Source: Rhodococcoides fascians A25f
GTDB lineage: Bacteria; Actinomycetota; Actinomycetes; Mycobacteriales; Mycobacteriaceae
DNA length: 64,000 bases
Assembly: GCF_000760935.2 (NCBI RefSeq)
Contig: NZ_CP049744.1
Location: 682,001 to 746,000, forward strand
Reading direction: 5' to 3'
Made by a program: the position numbers and the translations under genes. Within the stretch, counting starts at the first letter, position 1, and the number at the start of each line of letters is the position of its first letter. The notes beneath the pieces were generated by a model. That model ran no database searches, had not been told where the DNA came from, and saw only the letters and a list, made by a program, of their open reading frames with translations. Positions 1 through 9,720 of this stretch are shown in pieces.

Positions 1-1110
1 ATCGCCGAAATGGTTGTCCCTTATGGCGATCCATCGCCGGTGCGGTCGTGGCAGAACTACTTCGACACCGGTGAGTACCTGGTGGGACGGTATGCGAACT
101 CCCTCGAACTCGGCTGCGACTGCGTCGGGGACATCACGTATTTCGATGCTGTGATCGCCGACGAATTCGGGAATCCGAAAACGTTGACCAATGCCGTGTG
201 CATGCACGAGGAGGACTTCGGGGTGCTGTGGAAGCACACCGATCTGTGGTCGGGCTCGCACGAGACCCGCCGCCAGCGCCGACTTGTGATCTCCTTCTTC
301 ACCACCATCGGCAACTACGACTACGGCTTCTTCTGGTACCTGTACCTCGACGGCACCATCGAATTCGAGGTCAAAGCAACCGGAATCGTGTTCACGTCCG
401 GGCATCCCGGTGGTGACTACCCCTACGCAACAGAGATCGCCCCTGGACTCGGAGCGCCGTGTCACCAGCACCTGTTCAGCGCGCGACTCGACATGATGGT
501 CGACGGCATCGGCAACTCCGTCGAGGAGATCGAGACCCGCCGGGTGCCGATGGGGCCGGACAACCTGCACGGCAACGCCTTTGCTCTGCAACACACCCCG
601 CTCGCCACCGAATCCGAGGCCCAACGCGTTGCCGACGGTACGGTCGGCCGCGTCTGGCACGTCACCAATCCCACCTCGTTGAGCCGGCTCGGAAAGCCGG
701 TCGGATACACATTGCACCCCGAGGGTCAGCCGCTGCTGCTGGCCGATGACAACTCGTCGATCGCACGACGGGCCACGTTCGCCACCAAGCATCTGTGGGT
801 GACGCAGTTCGACCGGAGCGAACGTTATGCCGCAGGCGATTTCGTCAACCAACATCACGGGGGAGCGGGCCTGCCTGCATTCGTGGCATCGAACCGTAGC
901 CTCGTCGACGAGGACATCGTGCTGTGGCACACGTTCGGGCTCACCCATTTCCCGCGTCCCGAGGATTGGCCGATCATGCCGGTGGACTACACCGGCTTCA
1001 AGTTGAAGCCTGCAGGATTCTTCGACCGCAACCCCACCCTCGACGTGCCGCGCTCGACGTCTACGCACTGTGCCGTCTCCAGTTGCGCAGGCGGTGAGCA
1101 GAATGTCTGA
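1..1110 (+). CDS. Copper-containing primary amine oxidase, C-terminal part (5' end outside window)
   Basis: Oxidises primary amines to aldehydes, releasing ammonia and hydrogen peroxide. The frame is open through base 1, so the N-terminus is missing. What remains is the catalytic beta-sandwich domain and it closely follows the Arthrobacter phenylethylamine oxidase family. The catalytic-base Asp sits in [11 protein letters not shown]. The topaquinone precursor Tyr (codon 316-318) sits in TIGNYDYG. Copper ligands are the HQH pair and the late His in GLTHFPR, and two Cys (CDC and VCMHEED) match the family disulfide. The permease gene starts inside its last codons, so the two are probably co-transcribed. 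A paa cluster downstream makes phenylethylamine or tyramine plausible substrates, but this is inference. Confidence 0.95.
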   Translation: MAEMVVPYGDPSPVRSWQNYFDTGEYLVGRYANSLELGCDCVGDITYFDAVIADEFGNPKTLTNAVCMHEEDFGVLWKHTDLWSGSHETRRQRRLVISFFTTIGNYDYGFFWYLYLDGTIEFEVKATGIVFTSGHPGGDYPYATEIAPGLGAPCHQHLFSARLDMMVDGIGNSVEEIETRRVPMGPDNLHGNAFALQHTPLATESEAQRVADGTVGRVWHVTNPTSLSRLGKPVGYTLHPEGQPLLLADDNSSIARRATFATKHLWVTQFDRSERYAAGDFVNQHHGGAGLPAFVASNRSLVDEDIVLWHTFGLTHFPRPEDWPIMPVDYTGFKLKPAGFFDRNPTLDVPRSTSTHCAVSSCAGGEQNV

Positions 1111-2518
1111 AACACAGTCGAATTCGGCAGGCGCACTGCGCGGTTCCATCGGCGTCGTCGGGATCGTGTTCCTGGTCATCGCCGCTGCGGCACCGTTGAC
1201 CGCCATCGGTGGTGCTCTACCGGTCATGATTGCGACGGGCAACGGGGCAGGCGCTCCGCTCGCCTACATCGTCGCGGCGATCGTCCTGCTGATCTTCAGC
1301 GTCGGCTACGCGGCCATGAGCCGACACATGGTGGACACCGGTGCGTTCTACGCCTACGTGGAGAAGGGGCTCGGGAGAACCATGGGCCTCGGCGCTGCGG
1401 GTCTGGCGCTGCTGACCTATACCGCCATTCAAGCGGGCATCTACGGCCTCGCTGCGTCGACCGTCGACAGCCTCGTGGTGAAGTACGGCGGTCCCGATCT
1501 TCCGTGGTGGGTCTGGGCGCTCGGCCTCGTCGCGATCGTGGCGCTACTCGGCTACCGCAGCATCGATCTCGGTGCCAAGGTGCTCGGGGTCCTGCTGGTG
1601 CTCGAGATCGGCATCATCGTGATCCTGTCGGTCGCGGTGTTCGCCAAGGGCGGTGCCGCCGGCATCGACGTCGAATCCTTCACTCCCTCGGCCTTCTTCA
1701 GCGGATCCCCGGGAATCGCCCTGATGTTCGCCATTGCGTCGTTCATCGGTTTCGAGGCCACCGCGATCTACGGTGAGGAGGCACGTAACCCCACGCGGAC
1801 CGTTCCGATCGCGACCTACGCCGCTGTCGTCACCATCGGATTGGTGTATGCGGTGTCGAGTTGGGCCGTGGTGCTCGCCTTCGGCAGTGCGTCCGTCGCG
1901 CAGGCCGCTGCCGACGACACGGCGGGATTGACCTTCGCGGCTGCAGCCCAGTACCTGGGCCCGATGTCGGCGGACATCATGGAAATCATGTTGGTCACCA
2001 GTCTGTTCGCCGCCCTTCTCGCGTTCCACAACGCGATCGGCCGGTACGTCTTCGCGCTCGCTCGTAAAGGTGTCGCCCCGTCGATGCTGGCGCGCACGCA
2101 CTCTCGGCACGGCTCCCCACACATGGGGTCACTGTTCCAAACAGCCTCGGCGACGGTGGTTCTCGTGGTCTTCGCGGCCGCAGGCGCAGATCCGGTGTTG
2201 GAGCTGTTCACCTGGATGTCAGGACTGGCCACCGTGAGCATCCTGGTCCTGATGATCCTGACAGGCGCAGCGATCATCGCGTTCTTTCGTCGATCGACCG
2301 TGGACAGACGCACCTGGCACACCCTTGTCGCCCCGGCGCTCGGAACCATGGGTCTGGTGGCGATCCTCGGTCTCGTGTTGGACAATTTCACGCTGTTGAT
2401 CGGTGGTTCCGAAGTGCTCGCCGCCCTGTTGCTGATCGTCGTGGTGGCATTCTTCGTGGGAGGAACAGTGACGGCACGAGTGACTCGGAGTCGAACCCTC
2501 GAGACGACGGAGGTCTGA
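1103..2518 (+). CDS. APC-superfamily amino acid/amine permease
   Basis: Predicted 471-residue inner-membrane transporter with about twelve hydrophobic segments. The first holds [14 protein letters not shown], typical of the APC amino acid/polyamine/organocation superfamily, and [15 protein letters not shown] matches the conserved segment in the middle of these permeases. I chose the ATG at 1103, preceded by GGTGAG, over an ATG 33 bases upstream; it overlaps the amine oxidase stop by 8 bases. Translational coupling to the oxidase suggests it imports the amine that the oxidase consumes. The exact substrate cannot be read from sequence. Confidence 0.9.
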   Translation: MSETQSNSAGALRGSIGVVGIVFLVIAAAAPLTAIGGALPVMIATGNGAGAPLAYIVAAIVLLIFSVGYAAMSRHMVDTGAFYAYVEKGLGRTMGLGAAGLALLTYTAIQAGIYGLAASTVDSLVVKYGGPDLPWWVWALGLVAIVALLGYRSIDLGAKVLGVLLVLEIGIIVILSVAVFAKGGAAGIDVESFTPSAFFSGSPGIALMFAIASFIGFEATAIYGEEARNPTRTVPIATYAAVVTIGLVYAVSSWAVVLAFGSASVAQAAADDTAGLTFAAAAQYLGPMSADIMEIMLVTSLFAALLAFHNAIGRYVFALARKGVAPSMLARTHSRHGSPHMGSLFQTASATVVLVVFAAAGADPVLELFTWMSGLATVSILVLMILTGAAIIAFFRRSTVDRRTWHTLVAPALGTMGLVAILGLVLDNFTLLIGGSEVLAALLLIVVVAFFVGGTVTARVTRSRTLETTEV

Positions 2519-2523
2519 CGCCG

Positions 2524-3015
2524 ATGGTCATGACGGTGCTGATGGCGTTCGGTGCAGTGGGTGCTGTTCTTCCGCTGCTCGGACGCAGCAACCACACGGG
2601 GCGGGTGCGGTGGGCACACCTGTGCATGGCCATCGTCATGGCGGCCATGGTGGCGTTCGGTATGGATTCCACCATCGCAATGCTGGCGAGTCTTGCACTC
2701 ATCGTGGCGGCTCTGTATGTGACCACAGGCATTTCGCGGCCATCGCCGTCGGGTCCATGCGTCGTCGACCTGACCTGTATGGCTGTCCTGCTGTTGCTCA
2801 TGCCCTCGGTCCATACCCATTCGACAGCCGAGCCGGCCCCGGCGGCTCCGATGCATCGCCATGGGCCAGGTCTCGATCCGGGTCTCGTCGTAGTGGCCCT
2901 ACTCGCAGTTTGGATCGGATCGACGCTCTACATGTTTCACCGGAGCCACTCGGGCCGACGGGCCGCGGCCGGTTCCCTTCTCATGATCATCGGAATGGCA
3001 CCCGTAGCTATCTGA
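2524..3015 (+). CDS. His-rich small membrane protein (DUF5134-like)
   Basis: Predicted 163-residue protein with about five hydrophobic helices. Between the fourth and last helices lies a polar loop rich in His and Met (VHTHSTAEP... then MHRHGPG). It resembles actinobacterial DUF5134 membrane proteins by layout, and no function is established for these to my knowledge. The start is preceded by GGAGG inside the permease's last codons and the gap is only five bases, so it belongs to the amine-oxidase operon. The His/Met loop next to a copper enzyme invites the idea of copper handling, which is inference only. Confidence 0.7.
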   Translation: MVMTVLMAFGAVGAVLPLLGRSNHTGRVRWAHLCMAIVMAAMVAFGMDSTIAMLASLALIVAALYVTTGISRPSPSGPCVVDLTCMAVLLLLMPSVHTHSTAEPAPAAPMHRHGPGLDPGLVVVALLAVWIGSTLYMFHRSHSGRRAAAGSLLMIIGMAPVAI

Positions 3016-3037
3016 TTCCACTATCCAGGAGACAACA

Positions 3038-4747
3038 ATGACTACAGCAGACATCGTCTATCGCAACGGCGCAGTGTTCGTCGTGGACACGGATTTCACG
3101 ATCGCGAGTGCGCTCGCGATCGCCGATGGCGTTGTTCTGGCCGCCGGAACCGATACCGACATAGAGGCGTTCGTCGGGCCGCGAACCGTGACAGTCGATC
3201 TCGCAGGCAAGACCGTTCTGCCGGGCATCAACGATTCGCACCTGCACGCGGTGGCGTTCGGACTGGACACCCCACCGCTGTCGCTCGACCTGAGCTTTCC
3301 GACCGTTCGATCGATCGCCGACGTGGTCGACGCGGTGGCAGGCGCGGTGGCGAAAGCGGAGCCCGGAGAGTGGATCGTCGGAACAGGTTGGGACGAGGGC
3401 TATCTGGAGGAGTGTGTAGTCGACTCCGCAGTGCGACCGACGCGATTCGATCTCGACTCTGTCTCGCCCGGCAACCCGGTGTTCCTGCAGGACTTCTCCC
3501 GGCACGTCTCGTGGGTGAACACCGTCGCTCTCCAACACGCGGGGGTGGACGAGAAGACGGCCGTGCCGGACGGGGGAGTGATGCCGACGGACGCATCGGG
3601 CCGACTGATCGGCATCCTGCAGGAGGGGGCGCAGAGTCTCGTTCAGTCTGCCCTGCCGAAGCTGACACGCGAACGGCGAACGGAAGCAGTACGATCGGCG
3701 ATCTCCATCCTGCAGCGGGAAGGAATCACCAGCTTCACCGACCCAGCTCTCGGGCCGGGCGGCGAAGATCTGGCCGGCGGTGCGATGGGTGAGGAGGGCC
3801 TGTCGATCTACGCCGACCTCGCCGCGGCAGGTGACCTCGGCATTCGCGTCTCGGCGCTGATGCTGCCCACCGGAATGAGCGGAACTGCAGCAGAATTCGA
3901 GAAGAACCTCAGCACCATCGAACCGCCGTCGACCGCGGATCCGCGCATGTTTCGGATCCTTGGCGTGAAGGTGTTCGCCGACGGTATCCCGCCCAGCAAG
4001 ACGGCGTGGATGCACGAGGAGTACGTCGGTGGCGGGTGCGGATCACTCTGCGTGGGTGGTGACACCGACGAGCGTCGGGTGCACGAGGTGGCCGAGATGA
4101 TCCGGATCGGGCACGAGGCCGGTCATCAGATCGGCGTGCACGTCACCGGTGACAGAGCCATCGACACGGTCGCCGACGCATTGATCGCGGCGCAATCGTC
4201 CCATCCGCGTGACGACGCGCGGCATTACCTCATCCACGGCGATTTCATCAGTGCACAGACTCTTGCCCGGCTGGCCGAGCACAACATCGGCGTCAACATG
4301 AATCCGACGATCAAGTGGACGATCGCCGACTTGGAAGAAGGCGTCGTCGGGGTCGAGAGAGCAGCGTACGAGTGGCCGTACCGGAGTGCGATCGAGTCGG
4401 GCGTGGCCCTGATGAGCTCATCGGATGCGCCGGTCACCACACCGGACTGGCGTCAGGGCATCTCGACGATGATGCTGCGGGAGAGCCGGGCATCCGGCCG
4501 GGTCAGTGGGCCGGAGCAGACCATTGGATTGGCCGACGCCGTGCGGACCTACACGATCAACCCAGCGTGGCAGGACTTCGCGGAGGACTGGAAGGGCTCG
4601 CTCGAGCCGGGCAAGGTAGCCGACCTGTGCATTCTGGACGGTGATCTGACGGTCATGGATCCGCACGACATTCCCTCGGTCGAGGTTGTCTCGACCGTGG
4701 TCGGAGGTGTGGAGGTGTTCCGCAGCTCCACCTGGCTCGACCACTGA
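3038..4747 (+). CDS. Amidohydrolase-superfamily protein (YtcJ/NfdA-like)
   Basis: Metal-dependent hydrolase of 569 residues, the usual length for YtcJ-type amidohydrolases. Visible metal-site motifs are LPGINDSHLH (His68, His70), GVHVTGDRAID, YLIHGDF and the late Asp in SSSDAP. AGGAGA lies just before the ATG. The same family includes N-substituted formamide deformylase (NfdA), which releases amines such as benzylamine. Its place behind an amine oxidase and an amine permease makes an amine-releasing amidase role attractive. Other YtcJ-type proteins act on different amides or are uncharacterised, so substrate is open. Confidence 0.85.
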   Translation: MTTADIVYRNGAVFVVDTDFTIASALAIADGVVLAAGTDTDIEAFVGPRTVTVDLAGKTVLPGINDSHLHAVAFGLDTPPLSLDLSFPTVRSIADVVDAVAGAVAKAEPGEWIVGTGWDEGYLEECVVDSAVRPTRFDLDSVSPGNPVFLQDFSRHVSWVNTVALQHAGVDEKTAVPDGGVMPTDASGRLIGILQEGAQSLVQSALPKLTRERRTEAVRSAISILQREGITSFTDPALGPGGEDLAGGAMGEEGLSIYADLAAAGDLGIRVSALMLPTGMSGTAAEFEKNLSTIEPPSTADPRMFRILGVKVFADGIPPSKTAWMHEEYVGGGCGSLCVGGDTDERRVHEVAEMIRIGHEAGHQIGVHVTGDRAIDTVADALIAAQSSHPRDDARHYLIHGDFISAQTLARLAEHNIGVNMNPTIKWTIADLEEGVVGVERAAYEWPYRSAIESGVALMSSSDAPVTTPDWRQGISTMMLRESRASGRVSGPEQTIGLADAVRTYTINPAWQDFAEDWKGSLEPGKVADLCILDGDLTVMDPHDIPSVEVVSTVVGGVEVFRSSTWLDH

Positions 4748-4849
4748 GCGAGGGCGCATCTGGCCCAGAATGTGTGCGCTCAGCTACATGTTTCCGTCGC
4801 GGTGATCGGCGATTGTTGTGTCGACGGTCACAACAGAAAGAAGCAGCAC

Positions 4850-6379
4850 ATGTCGACGAATTCGACGGATTACATCGTAGTGGGAGCAGGTTCGGCGGGA
4901 AGCGTCATCGCCAGGAGGCTTCTCGACGCGGGACATACCGTGCACGTGATCGAGGCAGGTCCCGTGGACACCGACCCGGCGATCCACTCACCGCAGGGCT
5001 GGCCCACGCTGTTGGGTGGCTCGCAGGACTGGGGACTGTTCACCACTCCGCAGAAGCACGCCAACGATCGCCGGATCTTCTGGCCGCGCGGACGCGTACT
5101 CGGCGGCAGCTCGTCCCTCAACGGAATGATCTACGTGCGAGGGCATTCCAGTGACTACGACGGGTGGGCGTCCGCCACCGGCGATGCCGGGTGGGCTTGG
5201 GAGAACGTGCTGCCGCTGTTCAAGCGTTCGGAGTCACACGAGCTCGGTGCCAACGAGTTCCACGGCGGCGACGGGCCACTGCCGGTGTCCATCATGGGTA
5301 CCCCGCATCCGCTGGCTGCGGCCTTCGTCGATGCGGCAGTCGAACACGGGCACAAACTGATCGACGACTTCAACGCCGACGAGATGGTGGGTGCCGGCTA
5401 CAACCACACCACCACCCGCGACGGTGAACGAATGAGCGCGTGGAAGAGCTTCGTCGGCCCGGTGCTGGACAACCCCGATCTGACCGTCACCACCGGGGCC
5501 CTCGTGCACAAGGTGGTGCTCGAGAACGGCCGCGCGGTGGGAATCGAGTACAGCCTCGGTGGTTCCGAGCTGGAACGATCGTTCGCCGATCACGAGGTGA
5601 TCCTGTGTGGCGGAGCTCTCGGATCACCGAAGGCGTTGATGCTCAGTGGAATCGGGCCGTCCGGGCACTTGGCTGAATTAGGAATCGACACCGTCGTCGA
5701 CCTGCCGGGGGTCGGCGAGAATCTGCACGACCACCTGCTGCTCAGCAACATCTACGAGTCCCTCGAGCCGCTCGCAGCCGGTACGAACAATCTGCTCGAG
5801 GCGCAGCTGTACGCCCGCAGCAATGGATGGGCCGGTGCCGCACCGGATCTGCAACCGCTGTTCATGCACATTCCCTACCCGGCAGACGGATACCCGGTGC
5901 CCGAGAACGGCTACACGATCGCACCTGGCATCGTCGCTCCCCGCTCGCGTGGCACGCTGCGGTTGGCGTCCTCGGATCCGAGTGAACTGCCACTGGCGGA
6001 TCCGAACATTCTGGCCGATCCGTACGATCTCGAGGCCATGGTCGATGCGGTGGAGATCTGCCGCGAGATCGGTGCGTCCGACGCTTTCGCACCGTGGCGT
6101 AAGGCCGAGGTGGTTCCGGGACCGAGCGCGCGTACTCGTGACGACCTGCGAGCCTACGTTCGCCAAACCGCGGGCACGTACCACCACCAGGTCGGCACCT
6201 GCAAGATGGGTACCGAATCGGATGTCAATGCTGTTGTCGGAGGCGATCTTCGAGTGCGAGGCGTCGAAGGACTGCGAGTCGCGGATGCGTCGATCATGCC
6301 CACCGTGCCGTCGGGCAACACCAACGCGCCGTCGATCATGGTGGGTGAGCGGGCCTCGGATCTGATCCTGGGAAGCTAG
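4850..6379 (+). CDS. GMC-family FAD oxidoreductase (choline dehydrogenase-like)
   Basis: FAD-dependent alcohol oxidase or dehydrogenase of 509 residues. The N-terminus has the dinucleotide-binding motif [15 protein letters not shown]. The first GMC signature region is [19 protein letters not shown]. The C-terminus carries the catalytic His in [11 protein letters not shown] and the closing [16 protein letters not shown] chose the ATG at 4850, preceded by AGAAAGAAG; an upstream ATG would add 26 unrelated residues. It follows the amidohydrolase after about 100 bases on the same strand. Substrate is unknown; an amino-alcohol or aryl alcohol related to the amine pathway is possible. Confidence 0.9.
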   Translation: MSTNSTDYIVVGAGSAGSVIARRLLDAGHTVHVIEAGPVDTDPAIHSPQGWPTLLGGSQDWGLFTTPQKHANDRRIFWPRGRVLGGSSSLNGMIYVRGHSSDYDGWASATGDAGWAWENVLPLFKRSESHELGANEFHGGDGPLPVSIMGTPHPLAAAFVDAAVEHGHKLIDDFNADEMVGAGYNHTTTRDGERMSAWKSFVGPVLDNPDLTVTTGALVHKVVLENGRAVGIEYSLGGSELERSFADHEVILCGGALGSPKALMLSGIGPSGHLAELGIDTVVDLPGVGENLHDHLLLSNIYESLEPLAAGTNNLLEAQLYARSNGWAGAAPDLQPLFMHIPYPADGYPVPENGYTIAPGIVAPRSRGTLRLASSDPSELPLADPNILADPYDLEAMVDAVEICREIGASDAFAPWRKAEVVPGPSARTRDDLRAYVRQTAGTYHHQVGTCKMGTESDVNAVVGGDLRVRGVEGLRVADASIMPTVPSGNTNAPSIMVGERASDLILGS

Positions 6380-6415
6380 GGAACGGACTGGGTTGTTGCA
6401 CCCGCGAAACGTGGA

Positions 6416-6446
6416 GGTGACGTCACCGAAGTGCGGTGACGTCACC
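6416..6446. promoter_or_regulatory. Two identical 12-bp palindromes upstream of the AraC-type gene
   Basis: GGTGACGTCACC occurs at 6416-6427 and again at 6435-6446, 19 bases start to start. Each copy is a perfect palindrome, so the pair can also pair with itself as a hairpin with a 7-base loop. They lie between the GMC oxidoreductase stop and the regulator start. Most likely a double operator; a terminator for the upstream operon is the alternative, but no T-run follows. Confidence 0.55.
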
Positions 6447-6498
6447 ATGGATGGTGCATGCCTCGTGCGGAGGTCATCGGTATTCGAGCGGAGTCGAC

Positions 6499-7452
6499 AT
6501 GGTCGTGCACGATTTGTCCACCCACCGTCGAAGCGATCGATTCGAGGTGTGGCGGGAGGTGATCTGCCGTGAGTTCACTCCACTCACACCCGAGACTGAG
6601 CCGACCGTTGACGGCGGTTTCGATGCCCGCGTCGAATTGAGGCCACTGGGTTCGACCAATCGCGCCGTGCTCGAATCGGTCGGGCAACGGATCGCGCACG
6701 GAGAGAAAGAAGTAGCGCACACCGGTGAAGGGGTGTTCTACGTGAACATCCAATTGGCCGGTACCTGTCGGGTCCGCACGGAATCTGCAGGTGTGACGAG
6801 TGTCGTCCCTGGTCAGTTCACCGTTGTGGACACCACTCGCCCGTTCTGGTTCGACTACGAGGGTCCTTGGCGCGTCATGTCCTACCAGGTGCCGCACAGC
6901 TGCCTGGCGGAGTCCGACCTGTTGCATACCGCGGCGATCGGGCGATCGATGGATACGGGTTCGGGTACCGGTCTGGCCGTGGCGTCGGTCATGAAAGCGC
7001 TGTGGGAGCACAGTTCCGGCGAGTCGACGCCGTGGTCGTCAGGCGCTCATCTCGAGCGCGCCTTTCACGCCACGGTGGCAGCAGTTCTCGGTGACACGTG
7101 GGGGACTGCTGCAGATTCGTCGAGCTCGATCACAGCGTCGGCAACCGAATACATTCGTACCCATCTGGGTGACCCCGACTTGTCTGTTTCGGTCGTCGCG
7201 CGCGCGTTGTCCGTGTCGCCGCGGACCGTCCACTACGCATTTTCCAAGGGCCCGTCGTTCGCCACGGTGGTGCGTGAGCACCGACTGGCTGCGATTGCCG
7301 CTGTGCTGCGAGATCCGAACAACTCGGCCGGCATCTCACGTATTGCGGTGCGCCACGGCATGATCGACGCGAGCTCGTTCAGTAGAGCCTTCCGGCAGAA
7401 GTACTCCATGTCTGCACGCGACTATCGGGCACAGGCGCGCTGCTCGGCGTGA
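6499..7452 (+). CDS. AraC-family transcriptional regulator (FeaR-like)
   Basis: Predicted 317-residue DNA-binding activator. The N-terminal part (about 1-200) is a cupin-like sensor domain as in FeaR-type regulators. The C-terminal hundred residues form the double helix-turn-helix with SVVARALSVSPRTVHYAF and the second helix in RHGMIDASSFSRAFRQKY. GAGCGGAG precedes the chosen ATG at 6499; a start 63 bases upstream would run through the palindromes. FeaR in Escherichia coli activates amine oxidase genes, which agrees with the upstream amine-oxidase operon. The direct target here is inferred. Confidence 0.88.
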   Translation: MVVHDLSTHRRSDRFEVWREVICREFTPLTPETEPTVDGGFDARVELRPLGSTNRAVLESVGQRIAHGEKEVAHTGEGVFYVNIQLAGTCRVRTESAGVTSVVPGQFTVVDTTRPFWFDYEGPWRVMSYQVPHSCLAESDLLHTAAIGRSMDTGSGTGLAVASVMKALWEHSSGESTPWSSGAHLERAFHATVAAVLGDTWGTAADSSSSITASATEYIRTHLGDPDLSVSVVARALSVSPRTVHYAFSKGPSFATVVREHRLAAIAAVLRDPNNSAGISRIAVRHGMIDASSFSRAFRQKYSMSARDYRAQARCSA

Positions 7453-7567
7453 GGGCGCGGGGGCGTTGCGCACACGGCACAGAGTCTTGCGCTGCACAGC
7501 AAGACCATCGGTTCCCTCCGGCGGTGTGATGGGAGTCTGCAACCCGCCGACTGGAAGAGGACGCCCC

Positions 7568-8803
7568 ATGCCCATCAGTTTCGATCTCACCGACCAGCAG
7601 GAAGCACTGAAGAAGGGCGCGCGTCAGTTCGCCGACACCTATCTCCACGACCTGTCCGCACAGGTGCGATCCACGCCCGACCCACTCGAACGCGCCCTGT
7701 TGGCCCGACCGGTATTCGAGAAAGCGGTGGAGGCGGGATTCCTCAAAGGCTTGATTCCGGTACCCTTCGGCGGACTCGCCTCGAGTGGTGTGGACGCGGC
7801 GCTGTTCGTCGAGGAATTCGCCTCTGCCAGTCCTGATTTCACGATCAGTCTGGCGGGGCCGTTGATTGCGCTCGCACCCGTGTACGAGGCCGGGACCCCG
7901 GAGCAGGTCGCTCGCTTCGTCGCACCGTTCCTGGTCGACGCCGGCAGCCCGGTCGCGGCCATGGCCTACAGCGAACCCGGTGGCAGTGCCAATTTCGACG
8001 CGCCGCCGCCTGCCGAAGGTACCCGGACGACCGCAATCCTCGACGGAGACCACTGGGTCCTCAACGGCGAAAAGATCTGGGCGTCACACCTGGGAGGGTG
8101 GGACGGGCTCGGACCGGACATCATGACGGTCGTCTGCCGGACTCCCGGTGGCGTGTCGATCATCGTCGTCGAGCGCGAACAGCTCTCGACCGGATTCTCG
8201 GTGGAAGAGGTGTACGACCTGCCTGGCCTCAAGGGCTGCCTGACCTCACGCGTCACATTCGACAACGTCCGCATCCCGAGGTCCAACCTGATCGGGGAAG
8301 AGGGACAGGGAGTGCAATTGACTCGCAATGCCTTCTTGGCGAGCGGTGCATCGATCGGAACGTTCTCCGTCGCTGCCATGCGCCAGGCCTTCGCTGCGGC
8401 ATTTGCGTTCGCCACGTCGGAGAAGAGGGGCGGGACGGTGCCGATCATCGATCATCAAGCGGTTGCCGACGTACTCACCGATGCGAAAGGCAAGATCGAA
8501 GCGGTGCGACTGCTGTCGTGGCGTGCGCTCGACGCGGTGCTGTCGCAACATCCCAGCGCGCTCGAAATGGCCCTGCACGCCAAGATTTTCGGATCCGAGA
8601 CGGCGGTCGCAGTGATCAACGACTTGGTCAAGATCGTCGGCGTCGAAGCATACAATCCGAGCTTTCCGATACTGCGATATCTCGCCGATGCCACTGCGTA
8701 CCCGATCATCGAGGGGAGCAACACCGGTGTACGTCGTCGGCAGATGCACGAGTTGATGCGGACTGTGGGATGGGATCCACTCGCTGCGTCCGGAATGGCC
8801 TGA
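7568..8803 (+). CDS. Acyl-CoA dehydrogenase family protein
   Basis: FAD enzyme of 411 residues with the acyl-CoA dehydrogenase layout: an alpha-helical N-terminus, a central beta domain (MAYSEPGGSANF and LNGEKIWASH), and a C-terminal helical domain ending near PIIEGSNTGVRRRQM. The ATG at 7568 follows GGAAGAGGA. It stands alone after the AraC-type gene and converges on the second AraC-type gene ten bases on. The family includes desaturases, nitroalkane oxidases and flavin monooxygenase-like members, and the substrate cannot be assigned. Confidence 0.85.
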   Translation: MPISFDLTDQQEALKKGARQFADTYLHDLSAQVRSTPDPLERALLARPVFEKAVEAGFLKGLIPVPFGGLASSGVDAALFVEEFASASPDFTISLAGPLIALAPVYEAGTPEQVARFVAPFLVDAGSPVAAMAYSEPGGSANFDAPPPAEGTRTTAILDGDHWVLNGEKIWASHLGGWDGLGPDIMTVVCRTPGGVSIIVVEREQLSTGFSVEEVYDLPGLKGCLTSRVTFDNVRIPRSNLIGEEGQGVQLTRNAFLASGASIGTFSVAAMRQAFAAAFAFATSEKRGGTVPIIDHQAVADVLTDAKGKIEAVRLLSWRALDAVLSQHPSALEMALHAKIFGSETAVAVINDLVKIVGVEAYNPSFPILRYLADATAYPIIEGSNTGVRRRQMHELMRTVGWDPLAASGMA

Positions 8804-8813
8804 GCTCGTCGGC

Positions 8814-9719
8814 TCACCCGGTTCGATACTCCCGGGGCGACATCCCGTACGTCTCCTTGAACAGCTTCGAGAAGTTCGAGGAATCGATCAAACCGTTACG
8901 CGCACAGATGGTTCCGATGCTGTCCGCGGCGAAACGAGGGTCACGCAGATCGCGGTGGCATCGATCCAGTCGCCTGGATCTGATCCAGCCGGCGACCGTG
9001 CGACCGTCGGACTCGAAGAGCTTCTGCAGGTAGCGCGTCGAAATGTGCAGACGCGCAGCCAGAGACGCCGTGGACAGCGAGGGATCGGACAGGTGTGATT
9101 CGACGAGAGCCTTGGCCTCGATCAGCAGAGTCGAACCTGGAGCCTCGTGCGGCGCTGCGTCGTCGAGAGCGGCACCGAGAAGGTCGAGTACAGCGTGCTC
9201 GAGCATCGGCGTGGTGGGCAGAGTGCCGTCGAGAGCGTTGCGGCGCAGCGTATGCAGAAACGGTGACACCAACGCGCCCACTCCCCGGGCACCCTCGATG
9301 CGCCGTGCCGCCACGGTCGTCAACTCCCGGGCGTCGATGCGCAGTTCTCGGCGCGGGAACATCACGACGAACATCTCGAAATTGCCGGAGAAATGCAGTT
9401 CGTACGGGGCGCTGGTGTCGTACACCGCGAAGTCGCCCGGACGCAGCACGGCCTCGCGCTCGTTCTGGACGATCGTGCCGCACCCCGTCAGTTGCAGACC
9501 CACCTTGATCAACCCGGGGTCGGACCGCCGGATGGTTGCGCGCGTGCGCCTGACGTCGACCTCTCGGCCGGTGACCTCACTCAGTTGCAAGGCCCCAAGC
9601 GTCGACGAGACCAGCGTGCCTTCGAACGACGACGGCCCGGTGGACACAGCGTCGAGCGGCACGAACGCCGTCGAGACGTTCTCGCGCCATTGCTCGAAAC
9701 TCTGTGCCACCGGGCTCAT
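8814..9719 (-). CDS. AraC-family transcriptional regulator (FeaR-like), last gene of the paa operon
   Basis: Predicted 301-residue regulator. Residues 1-190 are the FeaR-type sensor domain with LRPGDFAVYDTSAPYELHF. The C-terminal helix-turn-helix pair includes STASLAARLHISTRYLQKLF and the second helix in LIDSSNFSKLFKETYGMSPREY. Its ATG begins one base after the paaK stop on the same strand, so it is probably translated from the paaABCDEK transcript. A sensor of an aromatic amine, aldehyde or acid that links amine oxidation to phenylacetate use is a reasonable inference. It is a paralogue-type neighbour of the plus-strand AraC gene, not a copy. Confidence 0.88.
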   Translation of the reverse strand: MSPVAQSFEQWRENVSTAFVPLDAVSTGPSSFEGTLVSSTLGALQLSEVTGREVDVRRTRATIRRSDPGLIKVGLQLTGCGTIVQNEREAVLRPGDFAVYDTSAPYELHFSGNFEMFVVMFPRRELRIDARELTTVAARRIEGARGVGALVSPFLHTLRRNALDGTLPTTPMLEHAVLDLLGAALDDAAPHEAPGSTLLIEAKALVESHLSDPSLSTASLAARLHISTRYLQKLFESDGRTVAGWIRSRRLDRCHRDLRDPRFAADSIGTICARNGLIDSSNFSKLFKETYGMSPREYRTG

Positions 9720-9720
9720 G

